Positions 14,708 to 21,303 of a stretch of DNA of 28,348 bases are shown here, piece by piece (position 1 is the stretch's first letter; each line of letters begins with the position of its first letter). Location of the stretch: positions 1-28,348 of IMG/VR virus record IMGVR_UViG_3300029267_001722. One strand, 5' to 3'. Source of the stretch: a virus. The notes below the pieces were generated by a model. The model was not told the DNA's origin and searched no databases. It was given only the letters and a program-made list of their open reading frames with translations. The position numbers were made by a program, and so were the translations under genes.

Positions 14708-14911
14708 ATGAAGGCTAAAATTTTCACCTTTAGAGTCTCCCCGGAGCTGATTTCCGCGGTTGAGAAGTACGCCGCCGAGAACGGAATGACTGCCTCCGAC
14801 GTGTTCCGTTTGGGTGCCTCTGAGTACATATCCAAAGAGCTCTCCGAAGCTCGCCTGGAGGCGCTGGTAAGAAAGGCTGTTGCCGACGTGATTGCGGGTA
14901 ATGACTTCTGA
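14708..14911 (+). CDS. Ribbon-helix-helix (CopG-like) regulator on the opposite strand
   Basis: 67 aa from the ATG at 14708; the longer reading from a TTG at 14657 would cover the operator and is rejected. It has RHH architecture: strand AKIFTFRVSPEL (3-14), helix A ISAVEKYAAENG, turn MTASD and helix B VFRLGASEYISKEL, then a short C-terminal helix. It is the only plus-strand gene in the replication block, convergent with the primase (2-nt gap). It is flanked by two palindromic elements, one abutting its own start. I infer an autoregulated DNA-binding protein acting on the origin region, comparable in logic to plasmid copy-control CopG; no toxin partner is present. Confidence 0.75.
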   Translation: MKAKIFTFRVSPELISAVEKYAAENGMTASDVFRLGASEYISKELSEARLEALVRKAVADVIAGNDF

Positions 14912-14913
14912 GC

Positions 14914-17136
14914 TCATAAGATTCCTTCACTATTGGGTTTGTAATAATCCACAACCAGGTACTTGCGCACCACTTGTCCTGCCACCTTTTTCTTGACCTG
15001 CTCAAAGCCCAAAGATTTAAGGACGGCCCCCAGCTTGTTTACATACACGCGCTCACCGGTCCTAAAGTCCAGTTTCTGCTTGATCTCTGAAGCGGAAAGC
15101 AGCGTGGTATTACCTCCTTCGCTGTATGCCGGCTCGAAGTATTTGAGGATCATTTCGGCCTCAAAGGAAATCTGCTCGTTCTTGGTTGTGGACTTATTCA
15201 GGTAGGCAATCTCCTTTTTGGTAAGCATCCAAGCATCGCCTATCTCACGCCACATCCAGTACAGCTCCATAAATAGCTCTGTCTTGTCTATGGCGGCAAA
15301 GCGCTCCAGGTCTATTTTTGTCACGTTCACCGGGATAAGCCGCCGGTTCCCGGTGGGGTCGTTTATGATCTGCTCATCGTTTGAAGTACCACAAAGCACC
15401 GCGTACCTGGGTAGGTCCTCGAAGACCTTTCCGTAAGGGCGGCGCACGGTAAAGGTGTCGCGGCTGGAAATCTCCTTAAACTTCTTGGCCTCGGTTTTGC
15501 TCTTGCCGGAAAACTCGTCGTCCATGATACATAGCTTTTGACACATCAGGATCCCCCCATCCTTTCCTTCGTCCAGCTTGCTCTCTGCATAGTATGGCTT
15601 TAGTTCCGGGGGCCACAGGTCGCGGAAGAACCGGCTTTTGCCCGTGCCTTGTCCCCCGGTAAGCACCAGTACCAGCAGGGAGTAAGTGCCGTGCATCGCG
15701 GAAATAATACCCACAAGCCACCGGGTAAGGAATACCTCCAGGTAATCCGCCTCGGCCTCGTCTTGGGTGATTTCCATCATGTCCAGGTCCGGTTTCTCGT
15801 ACTCAAAACAGTCGAGCAGCTCCTGGACCACCCCGGAGGGTTTCAGGTGCTTGTTCTTTTTGATGAATTCCAGAAACGGGTTGTAGGACTCAATAAGGTC
15901 GGAGTCGATAAGGTCAAGCAGACGGTTCTTGGAGAGCTTGTCGTCTATGGCGTGGAGGGCCTTGCGGTAGATGGTATTGATGTCTCTCTCGTCCAGCGGC
16001 ACCCCGTCCTGCTCCACCTTGCGGGTGATCTCGTTATAGCGCAGGCCCAAGGAGCGGATAAAGGTCTCGATCTCTGTCATGCGGTCGTTGACGCGCTGCT
16101 CCCTGAGCTCCCGGTCTGGCACCTCTTCCATCTGCTCCAGCACCGGGGCAAGGCGCTCTTCCCCGACCCCGTGTATTTTTTCCATGTACTCAATGACCGA
16201 TGCGGCGGCCTCCTTTCGGGATTTGCCGGGGTCCATTTTCACCCGCTGTCGGTAGATGGCCACGGCCTCCCGTGTGGTGGGGGTGGTGGTTTCAATCCCC
16301 GCCTGCTTGCAGTAGTAGAAAAAGGTGCCAATGCTTACCCCTCCGCTGTGGTCGCGCTTTAGGGCTATGTCATACTGAGCGTCGCATCTGGCGCTTTCAT
16401 ACTTGGAGGACTGAGCGGAGACCGCATGAAAATACTCCCGGCCGGACTCTCCAAACTCGGAAGCCAGGGCAAAGGAAATATGCAACCAGCTATGGTAGTC
16501 CTCGGCGATGTTTACGCCCCGGGAGGTAATCTGCTGCAGGATGTGGGCAATGTCCTCGTTGTGGTAGGCGTTTATCCGTGGCGCGGCCTGGGGCTCCCTT
16601 TCCTTTTTGGTAAGGTACTTGCTCCACTTCTTCGAGGCTTTGTTCAAATACAGGTGGGGGTCGTAAGAGATGTACCTCAGTCGCGACACGTCTTTGCCGG
16701 AGGGATCCACCACAACCCCGTATTCATTGGCGAGGTATTTCTCGATGGCCTGAAACGCCTCCAGGTGCTTGGCGGGGCTCACCTTCACGTACCAAACAAG
16801 GCCGAAGCCCCGGATTGAAGTGTGGCAGGCGTAGCAATGCGGGTCCTGCTGCAGGCGCTCGCGCTTATCCAGCAGTCCGGGGTTGTCCTGGTCGTCCAGG
16901 TCTATGCCGATCACCCCGCTGTGGCTGGTAAAATTCTCCCTCCGGCGGCGGCCGTCAAACTGGCCGGATACCGTCACCGATGGGACGTTCTTCTTATCCA
17001 GCCTCCCGTTGCGGACCGCCAGCACCTTGTCCTGCCAGCGGCCCTCTTTTACGTGTTCCAGGTAATCCTCCAGCCCCACGCTGCCTGTTACCCTGCTAAA
17101 CTCTCCACTCTTAAAGTAAGAAATCAATTGCCCCAT
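14914..17136 (-). CDS. Primase-helicase fusion (BT4734-like N-terminus, PriCT-like middle, VirE ATPase C-terminus)
   Basis: 740 aa with an ATG start. Residues 1-165 match the BT4734-like primase-polymerase type: VIGIDLDDQDNPG (75-87) with acidic catalytic residues, HTSIRGFGLVWYV, and DPSGKDVSRLRYISYDP (144-160). About 210-285 is a PriCT-2-like domain (YHSWLHISFALASEFGE ... GTFFYYCKQAGI). Residues 485-640 are the VirE-type ATPase: P-loop TGGQGTGKS (493-501), LCIMDDEF Walker B, SRDTFTVRRPYGK and TGNRRLIPVNV. The C-terminus looks like a winged helix. This layout is typical of Bacteroidota phages and mobile elements and primes and unwinds DNA at replication. The gene ends beside the RHH gene and the iteron region. 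Confidence 0.88.
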   Translation of the reverse strand: MGQLISYFKSGEFSRVTGSVGLEDYLEHVKEGRWQDKVLAVRNGRLDKKNVPSVTVSGQFDGRRRRENFTSHSGVIGIDLDDQDNPGLLDKRERLQQDPHCYACHTSIRGFGLVWYVKVSPAKHLEAFQAIEKYLANEYGVVVDPSGKDVSRLRYISYDPHLYLNKASKKWSKYLTKKEREPQAAPRINAYHNEDIAHILQQITSRGVNIAEDYHSWLHISFALASEFGESGREYFHAVSAQSSKYESARCDAQYDIALKRDHSGGVSIGTFFYYCKQAGIETTTPTTREAVAIYRQRVKMDPGKSRKEAAASVIEYMEKIHGVGEERLAPVLEQMEEVPDRELREQRVNDRMTEIETFIRSLGLRYNEITRKVEQDGVPLDERDINTIYRKALHAIDDKLSKNRLLDLIDSDLIESYNPFLEFIKKNKHLKPSGVVQELLDCFEYEKPDLDMMEITQDEAEADYLEVFLTRWLVGIISAMHGTYSLLVLVLTGGQGTGKSRFFRDLWPPELKPYYAESKLDEGKDGGILMCQKLCIMDDEFSGKSKTEAKKFKEISSRDTFTVRRPYGKVFEDLPRYAVLCGTSNDEQIINDPTGNRRLIPVNVTKIDLERFAAIDKTELFMELYWMWREIGDAWMLTKKEIAYLNKSTTKNEQISFEAEMILKYFEPAYSEGGNTTLLSASEIKQKLDFRTGERVYVNKLGAVLKSLGFEQVKKKVAGQVVRKYLVVDYYKPNSEGIL

Positions 17137-17144
17137 TCCCTTTA

Positions 17145-17900
17145 TTATGCTTCTACTGGTTCTCCGCTTAGTTTTATGACGTTCGGATAGCTCATGTTTC
17201 GCGGCTTGTAGTTCGGGTTCTCACAATCCCAAAGCGCCCGGGTGTGGTGGTAGAGCTGCAGGTTGTACTCGTGGGAGTCTGTGAACTCCTTGAGCTGCCA
17301 CCCGATGCCCTGAAACTGCCGCTTTGTGCGGTGGGAGGAGTTGAGCCAGAGGATCCCGTAGCGGTCGATCTTGGGGCTGTTGTGCTCGTCCCACATTTCC
17401 TTGTAGACGGCGAGCTGTATCTCGTGGGTTTTATAGAGCCCGTTGCTGGTCTTAAAGTCAATCAACCAGGTCTCCCCGTTTATTTTCGCCACCATGTCAC
17501 AGGTGCCACCAAGGCGCAGGGTTTTGGAAAATAGCATGGTCTCGGCGGCCACCTGCTCCCCGGGCTGGATATACTCCTGATGGAACTCCAGATACTTGCA
17601 TATCATTTGCCACTCCTCAAGGGTGTATGCGGGCACGCCGTTTGTGATCCACTTGAGCTCTCGGCCCAGAAGTATGTGCTCGATGGCGTTGTGCACGTTG
17701 CTTCCGCGCTCGGCGGCCTCTTTTACGATCTGGTCAGACCCGGCCCCGTTAGCCTTCAACCACTCGCGGAAGCCGGCCCCCTTCGGGTAGGCGTCCAAAA
17801 CGGTTGTAACTGAGGGGTAGTAGGTCTCGTTGTCCGTGGTGTAGAAGCGCTCGTCAAGCACGTCTATTCGGTTCAGGTTTTCGTGAGCAAATATTTTCAT
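17145..17900 (-). CDS. PD-(D/E)XK nuclease, RecB/Cas4-like
   Basis: 251 aa (MKIFAHENLNRIDVLDERFY). Nuclease motifs: RGSNVHNAIE (66-75, the RG...H helix), an acidic residue near Glu120, GGTCDMVAKI with Asp135, WLIDFKTS with Asp148 and Lys150, and HEIQLAVYKEMW with the motif-IV Gln162. Spacing agrees with the RecB-family exonuclease domain used by phage recombination or replication functions. Its ATG overlaps the upstream 46-aa gene as ATGA, and the primase follows after 8 nt. It probably processes DNA ends together with the SSB-like protein two genes upstream. There is no Cas4-type four-cysteine cluster. Confidence 0.8.
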   Translation of the reverse strand: MKIFAHENLNRIDVLDERFYTTDNETYYPSVTTVLDAYPKGAGFREWLKANGAGSDQIVKEAAERGSNVHNAIEHILLGRELKWITNGVPAYTLEEWQMICKYLEFHQEYIQPGEQVAAETMLFSKTLRLGGTCDMVAKINGETWLIDFKTSNGLYKTHEIQLAVYKEMWDEHNSPKIDRYGILWLNSSHRTKRQFQGIGWQLKEFTDSHEYNLQLYHHTRALWDCENPNYKPRNMSYPNVIKLSGEPVEA

Positions 17901-18037
17901 CGCTTCGGTTTTTGGTGAGGGTCAAGCCCCCGTAATTGTTGCAACTGGTTTTCGATGTAAGCCATCCATTGGCCCACGTCTTTGGTCTTTCGGCGCTGGG
18001 GCGCATAGCCCCCTTGCACGGGTATCGCTGTTCTCAT
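17897..18037 (-). CDS. Small basic protein, unknown
   Basis: 46 aa from the ATG at 18037 (MRTAIPVQGGYAPQRRKTKD, ending DPHQKPKR). A longer in-frame reading to 18187 crosses a terminator hairpin and the membrane peptide gene, so it is rejected. The ATG overlaps the TGA of the preceding 31-aa gene, and the TGA overlaps the ATG of the nuclease, both in ATGA form. It has a Lys/Arg-rich middle and a short helix. Function unknown. Confidence 0.6.
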   Translation of the reverse strand: MRTAIPVQGGYAPQRRKTKDVGQWMAYIENQLQQLRGLDPHQKPKR

Positions 18038-18129
18038 GAGGTCAGGAATGTTATCCCCCAGGCCAAGTACAGGGCTGCTGCGAAGCAGTATAAAGCTATG
18101 AGGGCGGTTTCTACTTTGTCCTTTTTCAT
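18034..18129 (-). CDS. Small single-pass membrane protein, unknown
   Basis: 31 aa (MKKDKVETALIALYCFAAAL, ending WGITFLTS). It has a charged N-terminus, then one hydrophobic helix (about 8-29). It is coupled downstream by ATGA to the 46-aa gene. It lies just after a strong hairpin (18145-18162), so its expression could depend on read-through. Function unknown. Confidence 0.55.
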   Translation of the reverse strand: MKKDKVETALIALYCFAAALYLAWGITFLTS

Positions 18130-18144
18130 TGTATGGGGTAAAAT

Positions 18145-18162
18145 GGCCCCCCGAAGGGGGCC
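18145..18162 (-). terminator. GC-rich hairpin with a UUCG loop (terminator/attenuator)
   Basis: On the minus strand GGCCCCC-TTCG-GGGGGCC, followed by ATTTTAC. It lies between the SSB-like gene (stop at 18188) and the 31-aa gene. The T tract is short, so partial termination or RNA 3'-end protection inside the operon is likely. Confidence 0.65.
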
Positions 18163-18187
18163 GGTTCAACAATAGTATCGGGGGCAA

Positions 18188-18859
18188 TCAAAAGTCATCT
18201 CCTGCGGCGGGCGCGGCTTCGGCCTGCGGCTCAGGCTCGCTGGCAGGTACCGCCTCGGCCTGCACGTCCTTGAATAGTGCGCAGAACTCCATGTACTTCT
18301 GCTCAAGGGCAGCGAGCTGGTCGGAGTTGTCCCAGGTCTCCTGCCCCTTGAACTTGACGCGCTTCAGAGGCGGGATTCCGCCGGGGTTATCCTTAGTTCC
18401 ATAAGCCCAGTCCAGCTTCTCCCCGTTCTGGAAAAGGGAGAGCCCGGTGGCGTCGCGGCCCTTCTTTTTGGAGAAGTATTGGTAGGGCTCAATCTCTACC
18501 GGTTGGGAGAGATCCATGTTGGGGGAGGAGTACAAAAATCCCCGGGCGTATGCCGAGTCAAAGGGTATTTGCAAAACGCATTGCGCTCCGTTTTCCGCTT
18601 CGATTTTCAGTTCGATGGTCTTCCCGTACTCGGGGTGGTCGGACGGCGGCAGCTTCAGGTCTGCGCCTACGATAAAGCCTCGGATAAAATCCAGGTGCAT
18701 CTCGTAGACGGTGTCGCCCTTTTTGTTCACTCGTTTGGTGACGCCCTCCATGGAGGCAGGCTCCTCCTTTCCGAGGGATTTAATCACTTTGCCCATCCCG
18801 ATGTTGAAGTAGTGGTGGACTCGTTCGCGGCTTCCGCCGAAATCATTAATGCTTGACAT
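18188..18859 (-). CDS. Probable phage single-stranded-DNA-binding protein
   Basis: 223 aa from the ATG at 18859 (MSSINDFGGSRERVHHYFNI). An ORF extension to 18943 lies in the upstream intergenic region and is rejected. The core is beta-rich (KGDTVYEMHLDFIRGFIVGA, then KTIELKIEAENGAQCVLQIP). The C-terminus is an Ala/Pro/Glu-rich disordered tail ending AAGDDF. A flexible acidic tail with a terminal Asp-Asp-Phe resembles the protein-recruiting tips of bacterial SSB and T7 gp2.5. It is the gene upstream of the nuclease/primase block. The call rests on tail and context; no OB-fold motif can be proven by eye. Confidence 0.5.
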   Translation of the reverse strand: MSSINDFGGSRERVHHYFNIGMGKVIKSLGKEEPASMEGVTKRVNKKGDTVYEMHLDFIRGFIVGADLKLPPSDHPEYGKTIELKIEAENGAQCVLQIPFDSAYARGFLYSSPNMDLSQPVEIEPYQYFSKKKGRDATGLSLFQNGEKLDWAYGTKDNPGGIPPLKRVKFKGQETWDNSDQLAALEQKYMEFCALFKDVQAEAVPASEPEPQAEAAPAAGDDF

Positions 18860-18920
18860 AAAAAAACTATTTGTGTTTGACAATGCGCCGACGTGGTCAG
18901 GGGCCGACAACCCTGTTTTA

Positions 18921-19178
18921 TTATGCTCCTGCGGCCTCCTCATACCGGACGCCGTGTATGCGCTTGAACTCCTGCTTGATAGAGGTCCAGATGTACTTGC
19001 CTTTCTCCCCAGATGAGGCCCGGATGCAGGTTCCGGCCTCGGCCGCCCGCTGGTAAAACTTTTTGCGAGAGATACCCAGGGCTTTGGCCGCTGCTGCGGC
19101 GGTCACTACTCCCACGCGAATGTCCTGGCGCAGCTCGGCTTTTATTTTGTCGATTGCTTTCGGTGTGATGGTGGTCAT
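18921..19178 (-). CDS. Small helix-turn-helix DNA-binding protein
   Basis: 85 aa (MTTITPKAIDKIKAELRQDI). Residues about 23-45 (VGVVTAAAAAKALGISRKKFYQRA) form an HTH of the kind seen in excisionase, MerR-like or Fis-like proteins. The C-terminus (IWTSIKQEFKRIHGVRYEEA) is basic and helical. It could be a Cox/Xis-like or early regulator; the sequence cannot tell which. Its ATG overlaps the stop of the 74-aa gene by 4 nt. Confidence 0.6.
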   Translation of the reverse strand: MTTITPKAIDKIKAELRQDIRVGVVTAAAAAKALGISRKKFYQRAAEAGTCIRASSGEKGKYIWTSIKQEFKRIHGVRYEEAAGA

Positions 19179-19399
19179 AGCTTGGAGATTGTGGCGCGTT
19201 CCTGGTTACGCAGCGCGTTCTGGCATATCTCTACCACCCGGGGCCGGTACTTTTTCGGCACCGCCTTGGAGTAGATCCAGACGTCGCGGATGGTACGCTC
19301 TTCGTTGTTAAACTCTTCTGCAAGGGCTGCGAGGACTTGCTCGCGGGTATCGGGTATCATGCGCCCCCACATCCACCTGATGTTCTTGCTTATACTCAT
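19175..19399 (-). CDS. Small early-region protein, unknown
   Basis: 74 aa (MSISKNIRWMWGRMIPDTRE, ending NQERATISKL). Helical and basic, with PDTREQVLAALAEEFNNEER and PKKYRPRVVEICQNAL helices. Its stop overlaps the ATG of the HTH gene (ATGA), so the two are coupled. No family recognised. Confidence 0.6.
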   Translation of the reverse strand: MSISKNIRWMWGRMIPDTREQVLAALAEEFNNEERTIRDVWIYSKAVPKKYRPRVVEICQNALRNQERATISKL

Positions 19400-19408
19400 A
19401 AGTGACTG

Positions 19409-19594
19409 TTATAGAATTGCTCCGCACACGGTGCGGCAAGGTTCGGATTCGAATATCACATCGGGGCTGCAGTAGCAGTCCTCGCGTTGTACGCTTTCAG
19501 GCTTGGCGCAGGCGTTAGCAGCCATGAGCAGTATGACTACAAGAAGCCAGTAGAAAAATGCTGCGCGTATCTGTGTCCAAGTGATTCGTTTCAT
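19409..19594 (-). CDS. Small exported cysteine-rich protein (possible lipoprotein)
   Basis: 61 aa from the ATG at 19594 (MKRITWTQIRAAFFYWLLVV). A basic N-terminus and hydrophobic helix (about 10-27) end at AANAC, which is either a non-ideal lipobox or a signal peptidase I site. The mature part has five more Cys (EDCYCSPDVIF, PCRTVC). The ATG overlaps the upstream TGA in ATGA form; the in-frame ATG at 19627 is inside the neighbour. It is unusual for an early lytic operon to encode an exported Cys-rich protein. Confidence 0.55.
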   Translation of the reverse strand: MKRITWTQIRAAFFYWLLVVILLMAANACAKPESVQREDCYCSPDVIFESEPCRTVCGAIL

Positions 19595-19848
19595 GCCGCC
19601 TCGGGTTTTACAAGAGTGATTTTCCAATCGGCCTCAGCCCTGGCCATTGCCTTAGCAAGTGCCATTTTTGTGTCGCCGTCCATATCCACGCCAACAATGG
19701 ACCTCGCATAGAACCAATCGTCGATCATAGGAACCCTTACCTCTAAGGACAGGTTTACGATTGCAGCAGCGTCTATTTTTTTAGATTCCATAGTGATTCT
19801 CCAGTCGGCAACGGTGGTGCCGCAAAATGATTTCGGGATTGCTTTCAT
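19591..19848 (-). CDS. Small early-region protein, unknown
   Basis: 85 aa (MKAIPKSFCGTTVADWRITM). It has an internal repeat-like pattern: ADWRITM at 14-20 and ADWKITL near 73-79. The middle, VRVPMIDDWFYARSIVGVDM, is aromatic and acidic. It is coupled to the downstream exported protein (ATGA). No family recognised. Confidence 0.55.
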   Translation of the reverse strand: MKAIPKSFCGTTVADWRITMESKKIDAAAIVNLSLEVRVPMIDDWFYARSIVGVDMDGDTKMALAKAMARAEADWKITLVKPEAA

Positions 19849-19866
19849 GATAGATGTGTTAAAGGG

Positions 19867-20151
19867 TTATTCGGTGGTTCTCCACGCTTTAAGGGTTTGT
19901 GCTTTTCTCGCGCAATAAGCGTCAATACTGGCCTGAAATGCCGGGACGCTGTAACTTTCATGACCATACTGGTCAACGGTTATCTCAACATCAAAGTGGC
20001 CGTAGGCGGCTTTGTAGGATTCCAGCAAGTCTTCGGAAATAATGACTACCATCTCGTCAGTCCCGGGCTTGGGAAACCACGGCCTATTGCCGTTTAATTC
20101 GCCAAACTGCAGCTCGCTGATAGGTTTTGTGGTGGTTTCTGAGGTTTTCAT
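19867..20151 (-). CDS. First gene of the early lytic operon, unknown
   Basis: 94 aa (MKTSETTTKPISELQFGELN). An acidic, soluble protein with DEMVVIISEDLLESYKAAYG and VEITVDQYGHESYSVPAFQA. It starts 8 nt after the conserved early promoter/operator block and is the first product expected after derepression. A regulatory or anti-host role would suit its position, but nothing in the sequence shows it. Confidence 0.6.
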   Translation of the reverse strand: MKTSETTTKPISELQFGELNGNRPWFPKPGTDEMVVIISEDLLESYKAAYGHFDVEITVDQYGHESYSVPAFQASIDAYCARKAQTLKAWRTTE

Positions 20152-20231
20152 TATATTAGTAGTAATACACCACCAAATATAAGTGCAAATGCAAGTATAT
20201 GCAAGCAGTAAGATAAGAAAAATACATGCAA
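20152..20231. promoter_or_regulatory. Divergent early promoter and repressor operator region
   Basis: Minus-strand promoter: TTG (20204-20202), 20 nt, TATATTTG (20181-20174), a full Bacteroidota consensus. The half-site TGCAA occurs at 20184, 20190, 20200 and 20227. The conserved block TAGTAATACACCACCAAATA is at 20160-20179. Repressor bound to the TGCAA sites would cover the -33 to -7 region. No strong consensus promoter for the plus-strand repressor gene is visible (nearest TAATTTAT at about 20235). Confidence 0.7.
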
Positions 20232-20257
20232 AAGATAATTTATAATCAGTCTAAACA

Positions 20258-20932
20258 ATGGAGAGCTTAAAGGATTTGTTGCAAGAGATTCAGTCGCAAG
20301 GCATTACAGCTTACGAGATTGAGAAGGCTACGGGCATTGCGCAGTCAACAATTGGCCGGATCCTAAAGGGCGAGACCAAAAGGCCAAACGCAAGCACGGT
20401 GGCCGCCATACGCAAGTATGTCAAGTGGAAGGACCGGCCAGCGGTAGTGGCCGAGCCCGAAGGCATCTATGTGAACTTTAACCACTTCAAGCTCGTGCCC
20501 TTGGTCACCCAGCGGGCCAGGGCCGGCTTCCTTGCCGGGTGGGAGGATCCCGAGTACCTGGAGGAACTGCCAAAGGTGCCGTGGGAGGTGGACCGGGAGT
20601 ATAAGGGGAGATACCTTACTTTTGAGGTGGCAGGGGATAGTATGGAGTCCATCGACAATCCCAGGGAGAGCCTCTACGAGGGCGACCTTTTACTGTGCCG
20701 GGAGGTAGGCCGCCAGCATTGGAGAAACCGCCTGCATATAAGGCAATGGGATTTCGTGCTTGCACATGCGCAGCAGGGGGTTCTTGTCAAGCGCATAGCG
20801 GAACACAACACGGAGACCGGGGAGCTCACCTTGCATAGCCTAAACCCATACTATCAGGATTTTACCGTGAACATGAATGACTTAATTGCGATTTTCAATA
20901 TTGTGGACATTAAAAGATCAATGCGGAGATGA
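20258..20932 (+). CDS. CI/LexA-type repressor (HTH_3 + S24 peptidase)
   Basis: 224 aa with an ATG start. Residues 5-58 form an XRE-type HTH (AYEIEKATGIAQSTIGRILK). The C-terminal half is an S24 self-cleaving domain: cleavage-site-like RARAG-F (Ala89-Gly90), catalytic Ser128 in VAGDSME and Lys178 in GVLVKRI. All key residues are present, so DNA-damage-induced autocleavage and prophage induction are expected. It is divergent from the early lytic operon. Its stop overlaps the next ATG (ATGA at 20929-20932), so the exported protein is made together with it during lysogeny. Confidence 0.9.
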   Translation: MESLKDLLQEIQSQGITAYEIEKATGIAQSTIGRILKGETKRPNASTVAAIRKYVKWKDRPAVVAEPEGIYVNFNHFKLVPLVTQRARAGFLAGWEDPEYLEELPKVPWEVDREYKGRYLTFEVAGDSMESIDNPRESLYEGDLLLCREVGRQHWRNRLHIRQWDFVLAHAQQGVLVKRIAEHNTETGELTLHSLNPYYQDFTVNMNDLIAIFNIVDIKRSMRR

Positions 20933-21303
20933 AAACAAAAGCCCTTTTTGTACTGCTGCTTTTTGCTGGGGCCATGGCCCGCGGCCAGTTTAAGGAAGTA
21001 AAAACCTACCAGGCCGGTGAGCAGACCCTCGCCCAGGGGGATAGTTTCGAGCTCGGCCAAGGGACAGGCCTGGAAGGCGCTTATGTGTATGTCATGACAA
21101 AGCCAAAGACATTTGCCCCAGCGCCCCAGCGCCTTGGGCCGGGGTATGCCGGCGCGTCCTTTGCCATTGACCAGGTGCTGGTCCTTAAAAAGCCGGTTGG
21201 CGGCTTGGACGGGGCGAGCATAGTCTTTGAGATGCGGGGGCAGAAAATGATGGTGCCCATCCGCGAGGGCCTGGAGTCTGGCGAGATTATTCTCCGGCAA
21301 TAA
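20929..21303 (+). CDS. Exported protein coupled to the repressor (lysogenic conversion/exclusion candidate)
   Basis: 124 aa (MKTKALFVLLLFAGAMARGQ). It has a clear signal peptide, with cleavage before about Gln20, usual in Bacteroidota. The mature part is a small beta-rich domain (GDSFELGQGTGLEGAYVYVM, then FEMRGQKMMVPIREG), like small SH3-type barrels seen in Bacteroidota exported proteins. The ATG overlaps the repressor stop, so it is expressed in the lysogen. The 3' end overlaps the integrase stop by 17 nt, convergently. Its place resembles superinfection-exclusion or lysogenic-conversion genes of other temperate phages; the function is inferred. Confidence 0.75.
   Translation: MKTKALFVLLLFAGAMARGQFKEVKTYQAGEQTLAQGDSFELGQGTGLEGAYVYVMTKPKTFAPAPQRLGPGYAGASFAIDQVLVLKKPVGGLDGASIVFEMRGQKMMVPIREGLESGEIILRQ

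Noticed and set aside
14708-14911. Toxin-antitoxin module (RHH antitoxin)
   Set aside because: No adjacent toxin-sized gene in the same orientation; the neighbour is the convergent primase.
14252-14917. Minus-strand ORF of 221 codons across the origin region
   Set aside because: It reads through iterons, T-tracts and antisense through the RHH gene; the composition is not protein-like and it lacks a plausible start.
15649-16362. Long plus-strand ORF opposite the primase
   Set aside because: Antisense shadow of a strongly supported gene; low complexity Leu/Val/Gly product. The same applies to plus-strand ORFs at 3166-3815, 5029-5812, 8782-9330 and 21953-22441.
17145-17900. Cas4 of a CRISPR system
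   Set aside because: It has the RecB-type nuclease motifs but no iron-sulfur cysteine cluster and no CRISPR neighbours; a phage recombination/replication nuclease is simpler.
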